Source: Bacteroides sp. GM023
GTDB taxonomy: Bacteria > Bacteroidota > Bacteroidia > Bacteroidales > Bacteroidaceae
Length of the DNA: 64,000 nt
Direction of reading: 5' to 3'
NCBI RefSeq assembly: GCF_014750685.1
Contig: NZ_JAAXGE010000009.1
Span: 1-64,000, forward strand
Under the pieces are notes generated by a model. It worked only from the letters and a program-made list of their open reading frames with translations. It did no database searches and was not told the DNA's origin. Below, in pieces: positions 9,269 through 17,781 of this stretch. The stretch's first letter is position 1. Each line of letters starts with the position of its first letter. The position numbers and the translations under genes were made by a program.

Positions 9269-9294
9269 TATAAACTCCTTATATTGAAATATCA

Positions 9295-9846
9295 ATGAGA
9301 CGAATCGTACGATATTGTTTACTGTCCTTTATCCTGCTGCTTGCAGGCAGTCTGACTACCCACCTGCAGGCACAGTTCTATTCAGTACAGACCAATGCGC
9401 TAAAATTGGGCACTGCCACCTTCAATGCGGAGGGCAGCATGATGCTGAGTACACATTGGACACTGAACCTGGGCTTTTCTTATAATCCGTGGAATTTCAG
9501 CGACACACGGAAGATCAAGCATTTTATGCTCGAACCCGGTGCACGCTACTGGTTCTGGCAGACCTATGCCGGCAACTTTATCAGCATGTATGCCATGGGG
9601 GCACGCTACAACGTGGCCTGGGAGGGCAAATACCGTTACCAGGGATGGGGCTACGGCGCGGGAATGACCTACGGACGTTCGTGGCTGCTGGGCAAACGTT
9701 GGAATATGGAAGTTGAAGCAGGGTTGGGGCTGCTGGTAACCCCCTACACGAAATACCGTTGTGAGCATTGCGGTGACAAGGTGAAATCAGGAACCTATTA
9801 CGTTCCGGCCCCCAAAGTCGCATTTAATCTTGTTTATTTATTCTGA
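9295..9846 (+). CDS. DUF3575-type outer-membrane beta-barrel protein
   Basis: This 183-residue protein has a signal peptide (cleavage near LQAQ). The mature part has the DUF3575 pattern: YSVQTNALKLGTATFNAEGSM, SYNPWNFSDTRKIKHFMLEPGARYWFWQ, and short amphipathic strands ending in a C-terminal Phe (LVYLF), the usual end of an outer-membrane barrel. DUF3575 proteins are commonly encoded in Bacteroides fimbrial clusters, next to an OmpA-type lipoprotein as here. The exact role in pilus assembly or anchoring is unknown. Confidence 0.7.
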   Translation: MRRIVRYCLLSFILLLAGSLTTHLQAQFYSVQTNALKLGTATFNAEGSMMLSTHWTLNLGFSYNPWNFSDTRKIKHFMLEPGARYWFWQTYAGNFISMYAMGARYNVAWEGKYRYQGWGYGAGMTYGRSWLLGKRWNMEVEAGLGLLVTPYTKYRCEHCGDKVKSGTYYVPAPKVAFNLVYLF

Positions 9847-9876
9847 GGTTGATCCTTATAGTCAGCCCATAGGTGT

Positions 9877-12800
9877 ATGAAGAGTACTAAAAGTTTCTAT
9901 ATTCTGTTCCTTATTATGGTTATCACTGCATGTGCACCGTTCGGCAGGCTCTACAAGGAGCAGCCGAGGGTGACACTGGCATTGCCTGCCGCCCGGCCGG
10001 CAAAACCGGTGGAGGCAGCAAAGCCTGATTCAGCCGCCGCAACCCCACTCCTGAACTTTGTGTTTGTGAGCGACAAGGGTGACAGCATCCCTGTGGGGAT
10101 GTCCGTGGAATGGGATAGCATTAACAAGGAAAATCTGACCACCATGTCGCTGGATGAAGTAGTGGTGTCTGCCAGTGCTACCCGCAACACGGCAGAACGC
10201 AACGGACTGATTAACGTAGAATTTGTAGTAACGGTGCCACGCGCCTTGCAGCAGGATAACTGGATGGTAAATGTCCGTCCGGTGCTGATGCGGGGGGATA
10301 TGCCCGATTCTTTGAAAGAGCTGCGCTTCACGGGACAGCGGTTCCGCGAGTTGCAGGAGCGTGACTACCGCCGTTATGACCGTTTTCTGGAAAAAATTAT
10401 CCCGGACTCTGTCAATTTCTACCGGACTTATGTTGACTACCGCTCTTTCGAGCGTTATCTGGAACGTCTGAAGTGGTATAAACGGGGACTGGAGAAACGT
10501 TGGGCGATACAAGGCGCTAAAAAACGGCGTCCGGACCCGCTGCTGTTGCGTTTCGAGATGTTCAACCGGCAGTCGGCCGAACGCGACAGCCTGCTGAAAG
10601 ACCGTATGCTGAGGAACTCGTACCGGATGATAACACGCCAGTGGTGGCAGTATGACCGTGCCTTGGCACAAATGAACGACACGTTGGAATATCAAAGCAA
10701 ATATCTGCTGGAACGCTTTCGTTTCTTCAACGACAAATGGGCGAATTATGCCCAAATGCGGGAGGATTATGCCAAAGCGCAGGCGGAAGCATTGATTGCC
10801 CGTAAAAGTTATTTCCATGACCGGGCGTTAAGTGCCGCCGCGTGGCAGGCGGAACGCAGATTCAACTTGGCGAGGGAAACAGAAGCGGGAGTAGAACCGG
10901 GAGCACGGATCTACTCTCCCCGTTTTGATTATTTCAATGAGAAGATGGAGCAGTTGGATGCTGCCCTCTATCGGTATTACCGTATTAAGGGCGCCCGCGC
11001 CGAAAAGAAGGAAAGTTTGAAATTCCTGCGTGCTTTTCTGGCAGGGCGTGACACGACGCACCTGGACCGTGAGCAACTTACGGAGAAATATATCCGCCAT
11101 TATGAGAAAGTAAAGAATTTCCTCCCGATGTTTCATTTTCGTCGTCCGGAGATTGACAACCTGCCTCCTTCGTGGATAACGGAGACGCAAAAAGAGAGAG
11201 CGGCGCGACCGGATACTGATACGGTACAGACACGGAAGGTATTGCTGTCGCAGTTCTCAAAAGAAGAGATAAACGAATATTATGCTCCGCACGGGCAGGG
11301 AATGTCGGACAGGGGACCTGCCGGATTTTTCCGTGGGTTGTCGCCTTTATCTACCTATAGCCGTACTCTGCCCGACTCGGTGCAGCGACGTGTTCCCGGA
11401 CGCAAGACAATAAGAGATTTTGAACTCAGCCGGGTTGACTCCGCGACTACGATTGACCGTTACATGCGCCGATATGGGAACCTGCGGTCAACCTATCCGC
11501 AATATCGCCTGAAACGAGAATTATATAACATACATCCGCCTGCCTTGCGGCATGCCGCCCGCCAAGCGGGTTATGGAGAACGGCTGGCGCGCATCAACGC
11601 ACTCGATTCGACCGCTCTGGTAAAAATGTTCTATAAAACGCAGAAGATTGCCCGTAATGAGGCGCGCAAAGCGAGCAAAGATGAAAAGTACCGCGACATT
11701 GTCCGTTTCCCGTTCAATCCGGAAGCGCAGCTCGACACAGTGATTTATGCTGCCGACCAGGTATGCTTCCTCTATTCGCAGAAAGTGCCCGCGGATGAAA
11801 ACTCGGCGCGCATGAAAGTGTACGTGGTGGGCAATGTGCTGAACAGCAACGGAAACGAGTACCCGCTTCCCAAATCGGATACGCTGACTTTTCTGGTGAG
11901 CTCGATGACGAAATTCGTAGACAAGACGCCCCGCTTTGTGCGTAAAATCGTCACCCGCGACGCGGAAGCGAATACAAGCGTGAACTTTTCTTTTCCCAAA
12001 AACCGTTTTCATCTGGACGAAAACATTGACATGAACCGGAAGGGAGTAAAACAGGTGCATGACCTTAGCCTGGCGCTGATGACCGATCCGGTGTATATCA
12101 TAGACAGCCTGACGCTCTTTGCCACCTCGTCTCCTGAGGGTAACTGGCGTATCAACGGAGAGATAGCTCAGAAACGGGCGGAATCAATCCGTAACATTCT
12201 GGTGCGGGACTTCAAGCAACTGTATGATTCATTGGCTGTCGGTGCCGCTATGGAGATGGACGAAGCGGGCAACATCAGACGGCGGGAAGTGAAAGACGAG
12301 ATTCCGAACTTGCCCCAACTGATAAAGATACGCACTGTTCCTGAAGGCTGGGACAAGTTGCGGCATCTGATTGTGGAGGACAAACACTTTATAGGTAACA
12401 GGGGTGCTATCTTGCGGATAATAGATGAAGAGCCGGAACCCGACCGGCGTGAATGGCTGATTAAAAGCCGGTATAAGGCTGAATATGCCTATATGCTTGA
12501 CAAGCTTTATCCGTCAGTGCGTGCGGTGGACTTCCGCTTCACCCTCTCCCGCAGGGGAATGCAGCAGGATACAGTATATACCACTGAACCGGATACGACG
12601 TATGCACGGGGAGTGGAGTGTCTGGAGAAACGCAAATATGCGCAGGCGCTGGAAATTCTGCGTCCATACGAGGATATGAATACGGCTATTGCCTATATGT
12701 CGCTGGGATATGACAAAGCCGCTTTACGGATATTCGGGAATTTGCCGCAGACTGCTGACAGCAAGTATATGCAGGCCATTCTTCAGGCACGTCTGGGGAA

Positions 12801-12936
12801 TGAAGAACAAGCGATACGGCTGTTGCTCAGTGCGGTGGATATGAACGCGCAAATGAAGTTCCGTGCGAACCTTGACCCTGAACTGTCTATATTGGTGAAG
12901 AAATATGGTCTTTTTAAGGAAGAGGAGGATTGGTGA
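9877..12936 (+). CDS. Large OmpA-like lipoprotein of the pilus operon
   Basis: This 1019-residue lipoprotein has lipobox ITAC (Cys19). The central 300 residues (about 150-450) are rich in Arg, Tyr and Glu and look helical or coiled. Near residues 705-770 the pattern FSFPKNRFHLDENIDMN, then LTLFATSSPEGNWRINGEIAQKRAESIRNIL (quoted in parts), resembles the OmpA peptidoglycan-binding fold with its SPEG and RA.S motifs. The last 110 residues look like TPR helices (YAQALEILRPYE, then EEQAIRLLLSAVDM). OmpA-family lipoproteins paired with DUF3575 are typical of Bacteroides fimbrial loci. It may tie the pilus base to the cell wall. It is about twice the length of the usual family member. Confidence 0.6.
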   Translation: MKSTKSFYILFLIMVITACAPFGRLYKEQPRVTLALPAARPAKPVEAAKPDSAAATPLLNFVFVSDKGDSIPVGMSVEWDSINKENLTTMSLDEVVVSASATRNTAERNGLINVEFVVTVPRALQQDNWMVNVRPVLMRGDMPDSLKELRFTGQRFRELQERDYRRYDRFLEKIIPDSVNFYRTYVDYRSFERYLERLKWYKRGLEKRWAIQGAKKRRPDPLLLRFEMFNRQSAERDSLLKDRMLRNSYRMITRQWWQYDRALAQMNDTLEYQSKYLLERFRFFNDKWANYAQMREDYAKAQAEALIARKSYFHDRALSAAAWQAERRFNLARETEAGVEPGARIYSPRFDYFNEKMEQLDAALYRYYRIKGARAEKKESLKFLRAFLAGRDTTHLDREQLTEKYIRHYEKVKNFLPMFHFRRPEIDNLPPSWITETQKERAARPDTDTVQTRKVLLSQFSKEEINEYYAPHGQGMSDRGPAGFFRGLSPLSTYSRTLPDSVQRRVPGRKTIRDFELSRVDSATTIDRYMRRYGNLRSTYPQYRLKRELYNIHPPALRHAARQAGYGERLARINALDSTALVKMFYKTQKIARNEARKASKDEKYRDIVRFPFNPEAQLDTVIYAADQVCFLYSQKVPADENSARMKVYVVGNVLNSNGNEYPLPKSDTLTFLVSSMTKFVDKTPRFVRKIVTRDAEANTSVNFSFPKNRFHLDENIDMNRKGVKQVHDLSLALMTDPVYIIDSLTLFATSSPEGNWRINGEIAQKRAESIRNILVRDFKQLYDSLAVGAAMEMDEAGNIRRREVKDEIPNLPQLIKIRTVPEGWDKLRHLIVEDKHFIGNRGAILRIIDEEPEPDRREWLIKSRYKAEYAYMLDKLYPSVRAVDFRFTLSRRGMQQDTVYTTEPDTTYARGVECLEKRKYAQALEILRPYEDMNTAIAYMSLGYDKAALRIFGNLPQTADSKYMQAILQARLGNEEQAIRLLLSAVDMNAQMKFRANLDPELSILVKKYGLFKEEEDW

Positions 12937-12995
12937 TTAAAATGGGTGAAACAGATGAATCTGGTTTGCCATAAATAATATTAAAAACTAAAAAG

Positions 12996-13274
12996 ATGAA
13001 TAAGAAAGAATTGATTCAAGAGGTCGCTATTCGTAGCGGCATGTCACAGGCAGATGTGGAAAGGGTCTTAAACCATATCACCGATACCGTCAGAGACAGT
13101 TTGCATAATGAAGAACCAGTTGCACTTATGGGATTTGGAACTTTCCGGGTACAGGAACGTGCGGCACGCGCAGGGTATAATCCGTCAGCCGGTCAGAAAA
13201 TGGAGATTCCTGCAAAAAAGATTGTTAAATTCAAACCGGGTAAGGCGCTGGAAATTAAGCAAGAAAAGAGATAA
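12996..13274 (+). CDS. HU-family DNA-binding protein
   Basis: This 92-residue protein matches bacterial HU/IHF along its whole length: helix-turn MNKKELIQEVA, the strand MGFGTFRVQERAAR, the beta-arm tip NPSAG, and KKIVKFKPGKALE. HU dimers bend and compact DNA. It lies 59 bp after the pilus genes on the same strand and could be co-transcribed with them. An HU gene inside a surface-structure operon is notable and might serve local nucleoid control; that is inference. Confidence 0.9.
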   Translation: MNKKELIQEVAIRSGMSQADVERVLNHITDTVRDSLHNEEPVALMGFGTFRVQERAARAGYNPSAGQKMEIPAKKIVKFKPGKALEIKQEKR

Positions 13275-13379
13275 TAAGTTATATAATAATAAAAAAAGAT
13301 GAAGACGATGAGTCTTACGGTAAGAGTGGTTTCAAACATGAATCACATAAAATATTAATCTATTAAAACAACTAAAATT

Positions 13380-13913
13380 ATGACAATGAAAAATGTATTA
13401 TTCCTGTTTTTAATTTCTATCTCTTTCCTTGGAACAGTTTCGGCTCAATCGACCGAGGATGATAGTTTGCAACCCACCAAACTTGGGAATTGGAAGAAAC
13501 CGGCTCCCACTAAGATTGCAAAGGTAGATGCCTATATTGATGCATGTGCAGGCGCGTATCAGGAAGCGATGGATATTCGTAAACAGTACGTCAGCATAGA
13601 CACCCTGAAACTGAATGTAGGTGAAGCCATGGCTATTGCCGGAAATGACGCTGAGGTTATCAAAACAAAGAAAGCCGAATATGAAGCGTTGCTGGATCGC
13701 ATCAAAGCCCAGGAGAATACTTTCACCAAACTTCCGGAGATGGCGGAAGCTGCCGTAAAAGCTATTCCGGTGGGATTTAAGGCTATCTCTGCCACTAAGG
13801 CGGTCGCCTCAACCAAGAGTGCTCTGCAACTTACCGTTGAGGAGAATATGGCGTTGCTCAAGGCTGTGACTAAACAAATAACTACATTGAGTGTCGCCCC
13901 TGTAGCGGAATAG
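13380..13913 (+). CDS. Small secreted or periplasmic protein, function unknown
   Basis: This 177-residue protein has a signal peptide ending at VSAQ (residue 23). The mature part is Ala/Lys-rich and mostly helical (KVDAYIDACAGAYQEAMDIRKQYV, quoted with breaks in mind; later ALLDRIKAQENTF and ISATKAVASTKSALQL). There is no lipobox and no motif I recognise. ATG at 13380 or 13386 are both possible. It lies on the pilus-operon strand 105 bp after HU, so it may be the tail of that operon or a separate unit. Confidence 0.6.
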   Translation: MTMKNVLFLFLISISFLGTVSAQSTEDDSLQPTKLGNWKKPAPTKIAKVDAYIDACAGAYQEAMDIRKQYVSIDTLKLNVGEAMAIAGNDAEVIKTKKAEYEALLDRIKAQENTFTKLPEMAEAAVKAIPVGFKAISATKAVASTKSALQLTVEENMALLKAVTKQITTLSVAPVAE

Positions 13914-13945
13914 CCCGAAGATGCTACTCCAGCTCATGCAGAATA

Positions 13946-14374
13946 ATGACTGTCTCTATTAATTTATTAGACATGATTTTATATAATAGTATATGGGCGA
14001 AAGCCTTCTTAAATAAGAAGAAGCATTACTTCATGCTTTTCGGGTGCTGTTTTACCCGTTACAAATACTTGGAAGCATGGGAGGATATGGAACTTCGTAT
14101 TCATGAGAGACAATATCTCGAATGTTTCTTATTGGCATTGTTGCCTGCATTAGTCCTTTCTCTGTGGCTATCATGGTGGTTCATGTTATTGGCATTTGCC
14201 AATTATCATCAGCTTTATTGGCTAGAGAGATGGTTCGGACACCATTCTTCATTTGATTGGGAAGCGTTGGAGCATTGTGGTGATTCGCTTTATTTGAGAA
14301 AGCGGAATGCTTATGCCTGGATGAAGTGGTATGGTAGGAAAACACTGCCGCCTTCGGAATGGGATGATGACTAG
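13946..14374 (+). CDS. Small membrane protein with one hydrophobic hairpin, function unknown
   Basis: This 142-residue protein has a hydrophobic stretch at about 56-82 (CFLLALLPALVLSLWLSWWF, then MLLAFANYH) that could form one long or two short membrane helices. A charged N-terminal part precedes it and a Trp/His/Asp-rich tail follows (WFGHHSSFDWEALEHCGDS; PPSEWDDD). I do not recognise the family. ATG 13973 is an alternative start. It is the last gene before the terminator at 14578. Confidence 0.55.
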   Translation: MTVSINLLDMILYNSIWAKAFLNKKKHYFMLFGCCFTRYKYLEAWEDMELRIHERQYLECFLLALLPALVLSLWLSWWFMLLAFANYHQLYWLERWFGHHSSFDWEALEHCGDSLYLRKRNAYAWMKWYGRKTLPPSEWDDD

Positions 14375-14577
14375 AGAGGTAATGGAGAATTTCAGGGCTA
14401 TTTAGAGATAAATTAAAGTTTGACTAAAATGCAATTTCTTACAAAGACAAGTGTTTAATGTCGCTGTGAAGCGCCCATTTCCCCGGAATCCATTTCCCCT
14501 GCCGTTCCTTGATATAAAGGAATGGATTTATGGATTCACTGCCTGTGAAGGTAGTCTATTGTTTGTTTTGTTTGTGT

Positions 14578-14619
14578 AGTGCATCTTTTTTCCGGTGGGA
14601 AGAAGGTGCACTCTTTTTT
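14578..14619 (+). terminator. Intrinsic terminator at the end of the pilus block
   Basis: An imperfect stem (AGTGCAtCTTtTT against its complement ending GGTGCACT) is followed by CTTTTTT. It stops plus-strand transcription before the convergent CE12 gene. In the rest of the gap 14375-14673 I see no gene; a second weak hairpin around the AAAGGAATGG stretch (about 14490-14525) is the only other structure. Confidence 0.75.
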
Positions 14620-14673
14620 AAAAGTTTACATGTATATTTATAGACGGGTTACTTCTTGCTTTTGATATACTAT

Positions 14674-16308
14674 TTATTTCAGATATCCTTTCAACGGGCA
14701 ATCAGTACTCTTCAGCCCTTCCGCAATACTTTTCGCATTCATATGCGCCCCTTTCAGGGAAGTATGTGTATGGTCGTGATTATAGTAAGTAGCCGCTTTC
14801 TTGATACCTTTCTTCTCCAGTTTATCAGCACTAATCTTATTTAAGTCAATAAAATAAGCTCCGGTAGCTTCTGCCGCTTCACGTGTCCACTTGCCGAACG
14901 ATTCCGTATTGCGTTCTATCTTTCCATCTTTCCATTTATTGCGTGGAGTATGACTTAGTACGATAGGAATGGCTCCTTTTTCCTGAACATCCATGATAAA
15001 CTTCCGAAGATACCAACCGAATGTATAAACCACCTGATATTTCCCGGTCTTTTCCATCAGAAAGACTTTGCTCTCATCACCGGAACCACGTAATTCCGCA
15101 CGTGCCTTTCCTGTATTAATATCTCCCGCATCGTTATGGCCGAACTGAATCAGAACGAAATCCCCCGGCTGCAAGGCATTATACACCTTATCCCAACGGC
15201 CTTCGTCCAGGAAAGTACGTGCGCTACGTCCTGCCATGGCACGATTCTCTACGGAAATTTTATTCAGATTGAACTCGTCGGCAATAACGCTTCCCCAGCC
15301 CCACATACCGTTTTTATCTTTATCTTCATTTTTCACCGTGCTGTCGCCGACCGTAAATAATACCGGGTGTCCTTCCTTTCGGCTGGAACCTGTTACCGTA
15401 TCTTTCTCGACAGGCTTTAGATAATTAGCTAATTCCAGTCCTTTATAACTACGTATCCCGTCAGCAGCAGATTCCGCATTGACTTTAGCGCCGAAAGCAC
15501 TCGTATGGATACGATCTCTATAAAACATGTATTTCACCTTATTCTTGCCGAACTTCTCAAATTTGCGGGCACTGATATCGTTCAAATCAATAAAAGGAAC
15601 ATCCTGCTCTTCCGCAACCTGCTTTGCCCATAGCCCGAATGTCTTATTAACACGTGTGATGATGGTACTGTCTTTATCTTCCCAGGCATTGCGGGGAGTC
15701 AGGGAGAAAAGAATAGGGTGGGCACCTTTCGCCTTTACATCGCGGACGAAACGGCGCATATATTCCCCGTACGTATATACGGTTTCTCTCACTCCGGTCT
15801 CTTTGATGGTCACGTTCAGCGTATCCTTTCCGATTCCGGGAATAGAAGCACGGGCACGTCCGCTGTCATAAGGGCCATTGTCATTGTGTCCCAGCTCGAT
15901 GATAACCCAGTCTCCGGGGCGTACCCCTTTGATTACATCCGGCCAAAGACGATTATAGAAAGTACGGCTACTGGTTCCGCCTAACGCATGATTCTCTACA
16001 GTAATCCGGTTGGAATCGAAAAAATCTCCTGCATAATACCCCCATCCCCATTGTCCGTTGTTCCCATTTCCCAGGGTTCCGGTACGCATGGTGGAGTTAC
16101 CTACTAGAAATAAAACAGGATGATTCCCTTTCCGGCTCGAACCGGCTTCCGGTCTCGATGTGCGTGCTTTATTCAAGCTGTCCAGCGTATTGTCAATCAC
16201 TTGATTAACATCTTTCATGGGAGCAGCTACGTTATTTTGTGCCTGCATTTGCAGACTGCATGCAGCGACTATCAGTCCGCACGCATACTGAAACAATTTG
16301 TTTTTCAT
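14674..16308 (-). CDS. Double-domain GDSL/SGNH esterase, likely rhamnogalacturonan acetylesterase (CE12)
   Basis: This 544-residue exported protein carries two complete SGNH hydrolase domains in tandem. Domain 1 has LVGNST (Ser72), a GGTSS block, GHND (140-143) and DRIH (Asp265, His268). Domain 2 has VGDST (Ser323), AGRSA, GHND (390-393) and DHTH (Asp512, His515). All four catalytic blocks are intact in both. CE12 enzymes of this kind remove acetyl groups from rhamnogalacturonan. The N-terminus could be a lipobox (VAAC, Cys17) or a signal peptide cleaved after QAQ. It is second in a minus-strand operon, 90 bp after GH105, with a hairpin between. The activity fits the pectin genes around it. 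Confidence 0.85.
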   Translation of the reverse strand: MKNKLFQYACGLIVAACSLQMQAQNNVAAPMKDVNQVIDNTLDSLNKARTSRPEAGSSRKGNHPVLFLVGNSTMRTGTLGNGNNGQWGWGYYAGDFFDSNRITVENHALGGTSSRTFYNRLWPDVIKGVRPGDWVIIELGHNDNGPYDSGRARASIPGIGKDTLNVTIKETGVRETVYTYGEYMRRFVRDVKAKGAHPILFSLTPRNAWEDKDSTIITRVNKTFGLWAKQVAEEQDVPFIDLNDISARKFEKFGKNKVKYMFYRDRIHTSAFGAKVNAESAADGIRSYKGLELANYLKPVEKDTVTGSSRKEGHPVLFTVGDSTVKNEDKDKNGMWGWGSVIADEFNLNKISVENRAMAGRSARTFLDEGRWDKVYNALQPGDFVLIQFGHNDAGDINTGKARAELRGSGDESKVFLMEKTGKYQVVYTFGWYLRKFIMDVQEKGAIPIVLSHTPRNKWKDGKIERNTESFGKWTREAAEATGAYFIDLNKISADKLEKKGIKKAATYYNHDHTHTSLKGAHMNAKSIAEGLKSTDCPLKGYLK

Positions 16309-16326
16309 CTTTTGTTTTCTTTGAAG

Positions 16327-16363
16327 TCCCTCACTGACTTGTGTCTAACCTGTCAGTGAGGGA
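16327..16363 (-). terminator. Intercistronic hairpin between GH105 and CE12 genes
   Basis: Perfect 12-base arms (TCCCTCACTGAC and its complement) enclose a 13-base loop. No T-tract follows on the minus strand, so it may stabilise or partly attenuate the GH105-CE12 transcript. Confidence 0.5.
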
Positions 16364-16398
16364 GCTAACTAACCTTAACCTAATAGAAAACTGTGTCT

Positions 16399-17538
16399 TT
16401 ATTTTAACTTATAAATCTCCGTTCCGGCAAGCAGGAAACAACCTACTCCATAATCTTCAAAGTCGGGAACACTTTTATAGGTAACCGGCTGACCGTCTTT
16501 CGGCTCTTTGCCTGTGCCCTGCACATATCCCAGGAAGCCATTCGGATGAACAGCATCCTTCACCATTGCATTCCAAGCCTTCAAAGCAACAGGAAGATAT
16601 TCTTTCCGGTCGAGCAATCCATTACGGATTCCCCACACCATGCCATATACAAAGAGTGCCGTACCCGAAGTCTCTTTTCCCCCGAAGTTTGTAGGGTCAT
16701 GAAGACTGACATTCCAAAAACCATCTTCGCGCTGGCATTTCTTGAGTGCCTTACTCATAGCGAGGAAGTCATTGATATAATCCTGACGATGCTTTTCATT
16801 AGCAGGAATCTCATCCATTACCCGTACGAGCGCAGCATATACCCAACCATTTCCACGGCTCCAGTAACAATCTTCTCCGTTCGGCTCTTTATAAGGCGGA
16901 TCGAAATCCTGGTCGCGCCACCACAAACAGTCTTTGGGATTATACATACCTGCTTCTCCGTGTGTGTTACGAGTATAAGAATACATATCCCACATCTTAT
17001 CATAATACTTCTGTTCTCCGGTCATCTTCCCGAACTTTGCGAAGATAGGCATTGCCATCTGAATGGCATCAATCCACCACCAGTCGTTCACCTGTGGCGT
17101 ATTCACCACCATGTCAATACTTGCCTTGATATTCCGCAGCATATTCGGGTCTGACGGACATATATTATATAAATCAATATAAACCTGACCGCAACAATGG
17201 TCGTCCGCATTGCGGGTTGTATTTCCGTTGCGCATACCCCATTTATGGAAATCCGCCCAGTCATAGGCATAGCGATAATAATCTTCGCGCGGATAAATAC
17301 TATATAAAGACATCAATCCTTCATAATATACACCTCGTGTCCATATATTACTTGGACGAACTCTGCCATAGAAAGACGGCAGGGTGTAGTCGGCATACTT
17401 TTTCATAAAGTAGTCGTTTACTTTTACGATAGTCTCCAAAGTCTCTTTTTGTGCAGGAAGCTCTTGTGCATTGGCAGGGCTTGCGGACAACAGGCAGAAG
17501 AGCGATACTGTAAAGAACGAGAATAGTGATTTCTTCAT
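16399..17538 (-). CDS. GH105 unsaturated rhamnogalacturonyl hydrolase (copy 1)
   Basis: This 379-residue protein has a signal peptide ending NAQ (residue 25). I chose ATG 17538 over upstream 17574 and 17634 because it gives a clean signal peptide. The frame matches GH88/GH105 alpha6/alpha6-barrels: DDHCCGQ (112-118) with the likely catalytic Asp, WWWIDAIQMAMP (153-164) and YWSRGNGW (225-232). GH105 enzymes remove the unsaturated galacturonyl residue left by rhamnogalacturonan lyase. The gene is the first of a two-gene minus-strand operon divergent from PL11. Its product is about 93 percent identical by eye to the one encoded at 27081-28226, so one is a duplicate. Confidence 0.9.
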   Translation of the reverse strand: MKKSLFSFFTVSLFCLLSASPANAQELPAQKETLETIVKVNDYFMKKYADYTLPSFYGRVRPSNIWTRGVYYEGLMSLYSIYPREDYYRYAYDWADFHKWGMRNGNTTRNADDHCCGQVYIDLYNICPSDPNMLRNIKASIDMVVNTPQVNDWWWIDAIQMAMPIFAKFGKMTGEQKYYDKMWDMYSYTRNTHGEAGMYNPKDCLWWRDQDFDPPYKEPNGEDCYWSRGNGWVYAALVRVMDEIPANEKHRQDYINDFLAMSKALKKCQREDGFWNVSLHDPTNFGGKETSGTALFVYGMVWGIRNGLLDRKEYLPVALKAWNAMVKDAVHPNGFLGYVQGTGKEPKDGQPVTYKSVPDFEDYGVGCFLLAGTEIYKLK

Positions 17539-17588
17539 GGTGAAATAATTCTGTTTTATTAATTCGGTGTTCATACTAATTTCTATGG

Positions 17589-17632
17589 CAAAGGTAAGCG
17601 GCCTGCTTCTTTTTTTCAATGGATTTCCGTGC
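17589..17632 (-). promoter_or_regulatory. Promoter of GH105-CE12 operon with weak shared GYAC box
   Basis: On the minus strand TACCTTTG (17596-17589) is an exact Bacteroides -7 element. GCACGGAAATC begins at 17632, 36 bp upstream of it, one base off the GTAC core found at the same place in other promoters of this region. Confidence 0.6.
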
Positions 17633-17710
17633 AAATGTCTTCAAATTCGTTCACAAGCCGGGTGGAAAATGCGTCAAAAGCGTGTTTTATGATGATTTCT
17701 ACATATATCT

Positions 17711-17754
17711 GTACAATATTCTATTTTATAAATAAGGCATGCTACCTACTTTTG
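17711..17754 (+). promoter_or_regulatory. Promoter of PL11-GH105-rhaM operon with shared GTAC box
   Basis: TACTTTTG at 17747-17754 is an exact -7 match. GTACAATATTC starts at 17711, 36 bp upstream of the -7 element, preceded by TATCT. The box is shared with the promoters at 26004, 43173(-), 49743(-) and 49821. Confidence 0.7.
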
Positions 17755-17781
17755 TGATGTAATTTGATTAACGATAAAACT

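Noticed and set aside
10030..10818. 262-codon minus-strand open frame
   Set aside because: Antisense to the OmpA-like lipoprotein gene and His/Gln-rich in a way typical of shadow frames.
14375..14673. Template repeat or reverse transcriptase of a diversity-generating retroelement
   Set aside because: I looked for one because of the DUF1566 proteins; this gap and the rest of the window show no reverse transcriptase and no copy of the DUF1566 gene ends.
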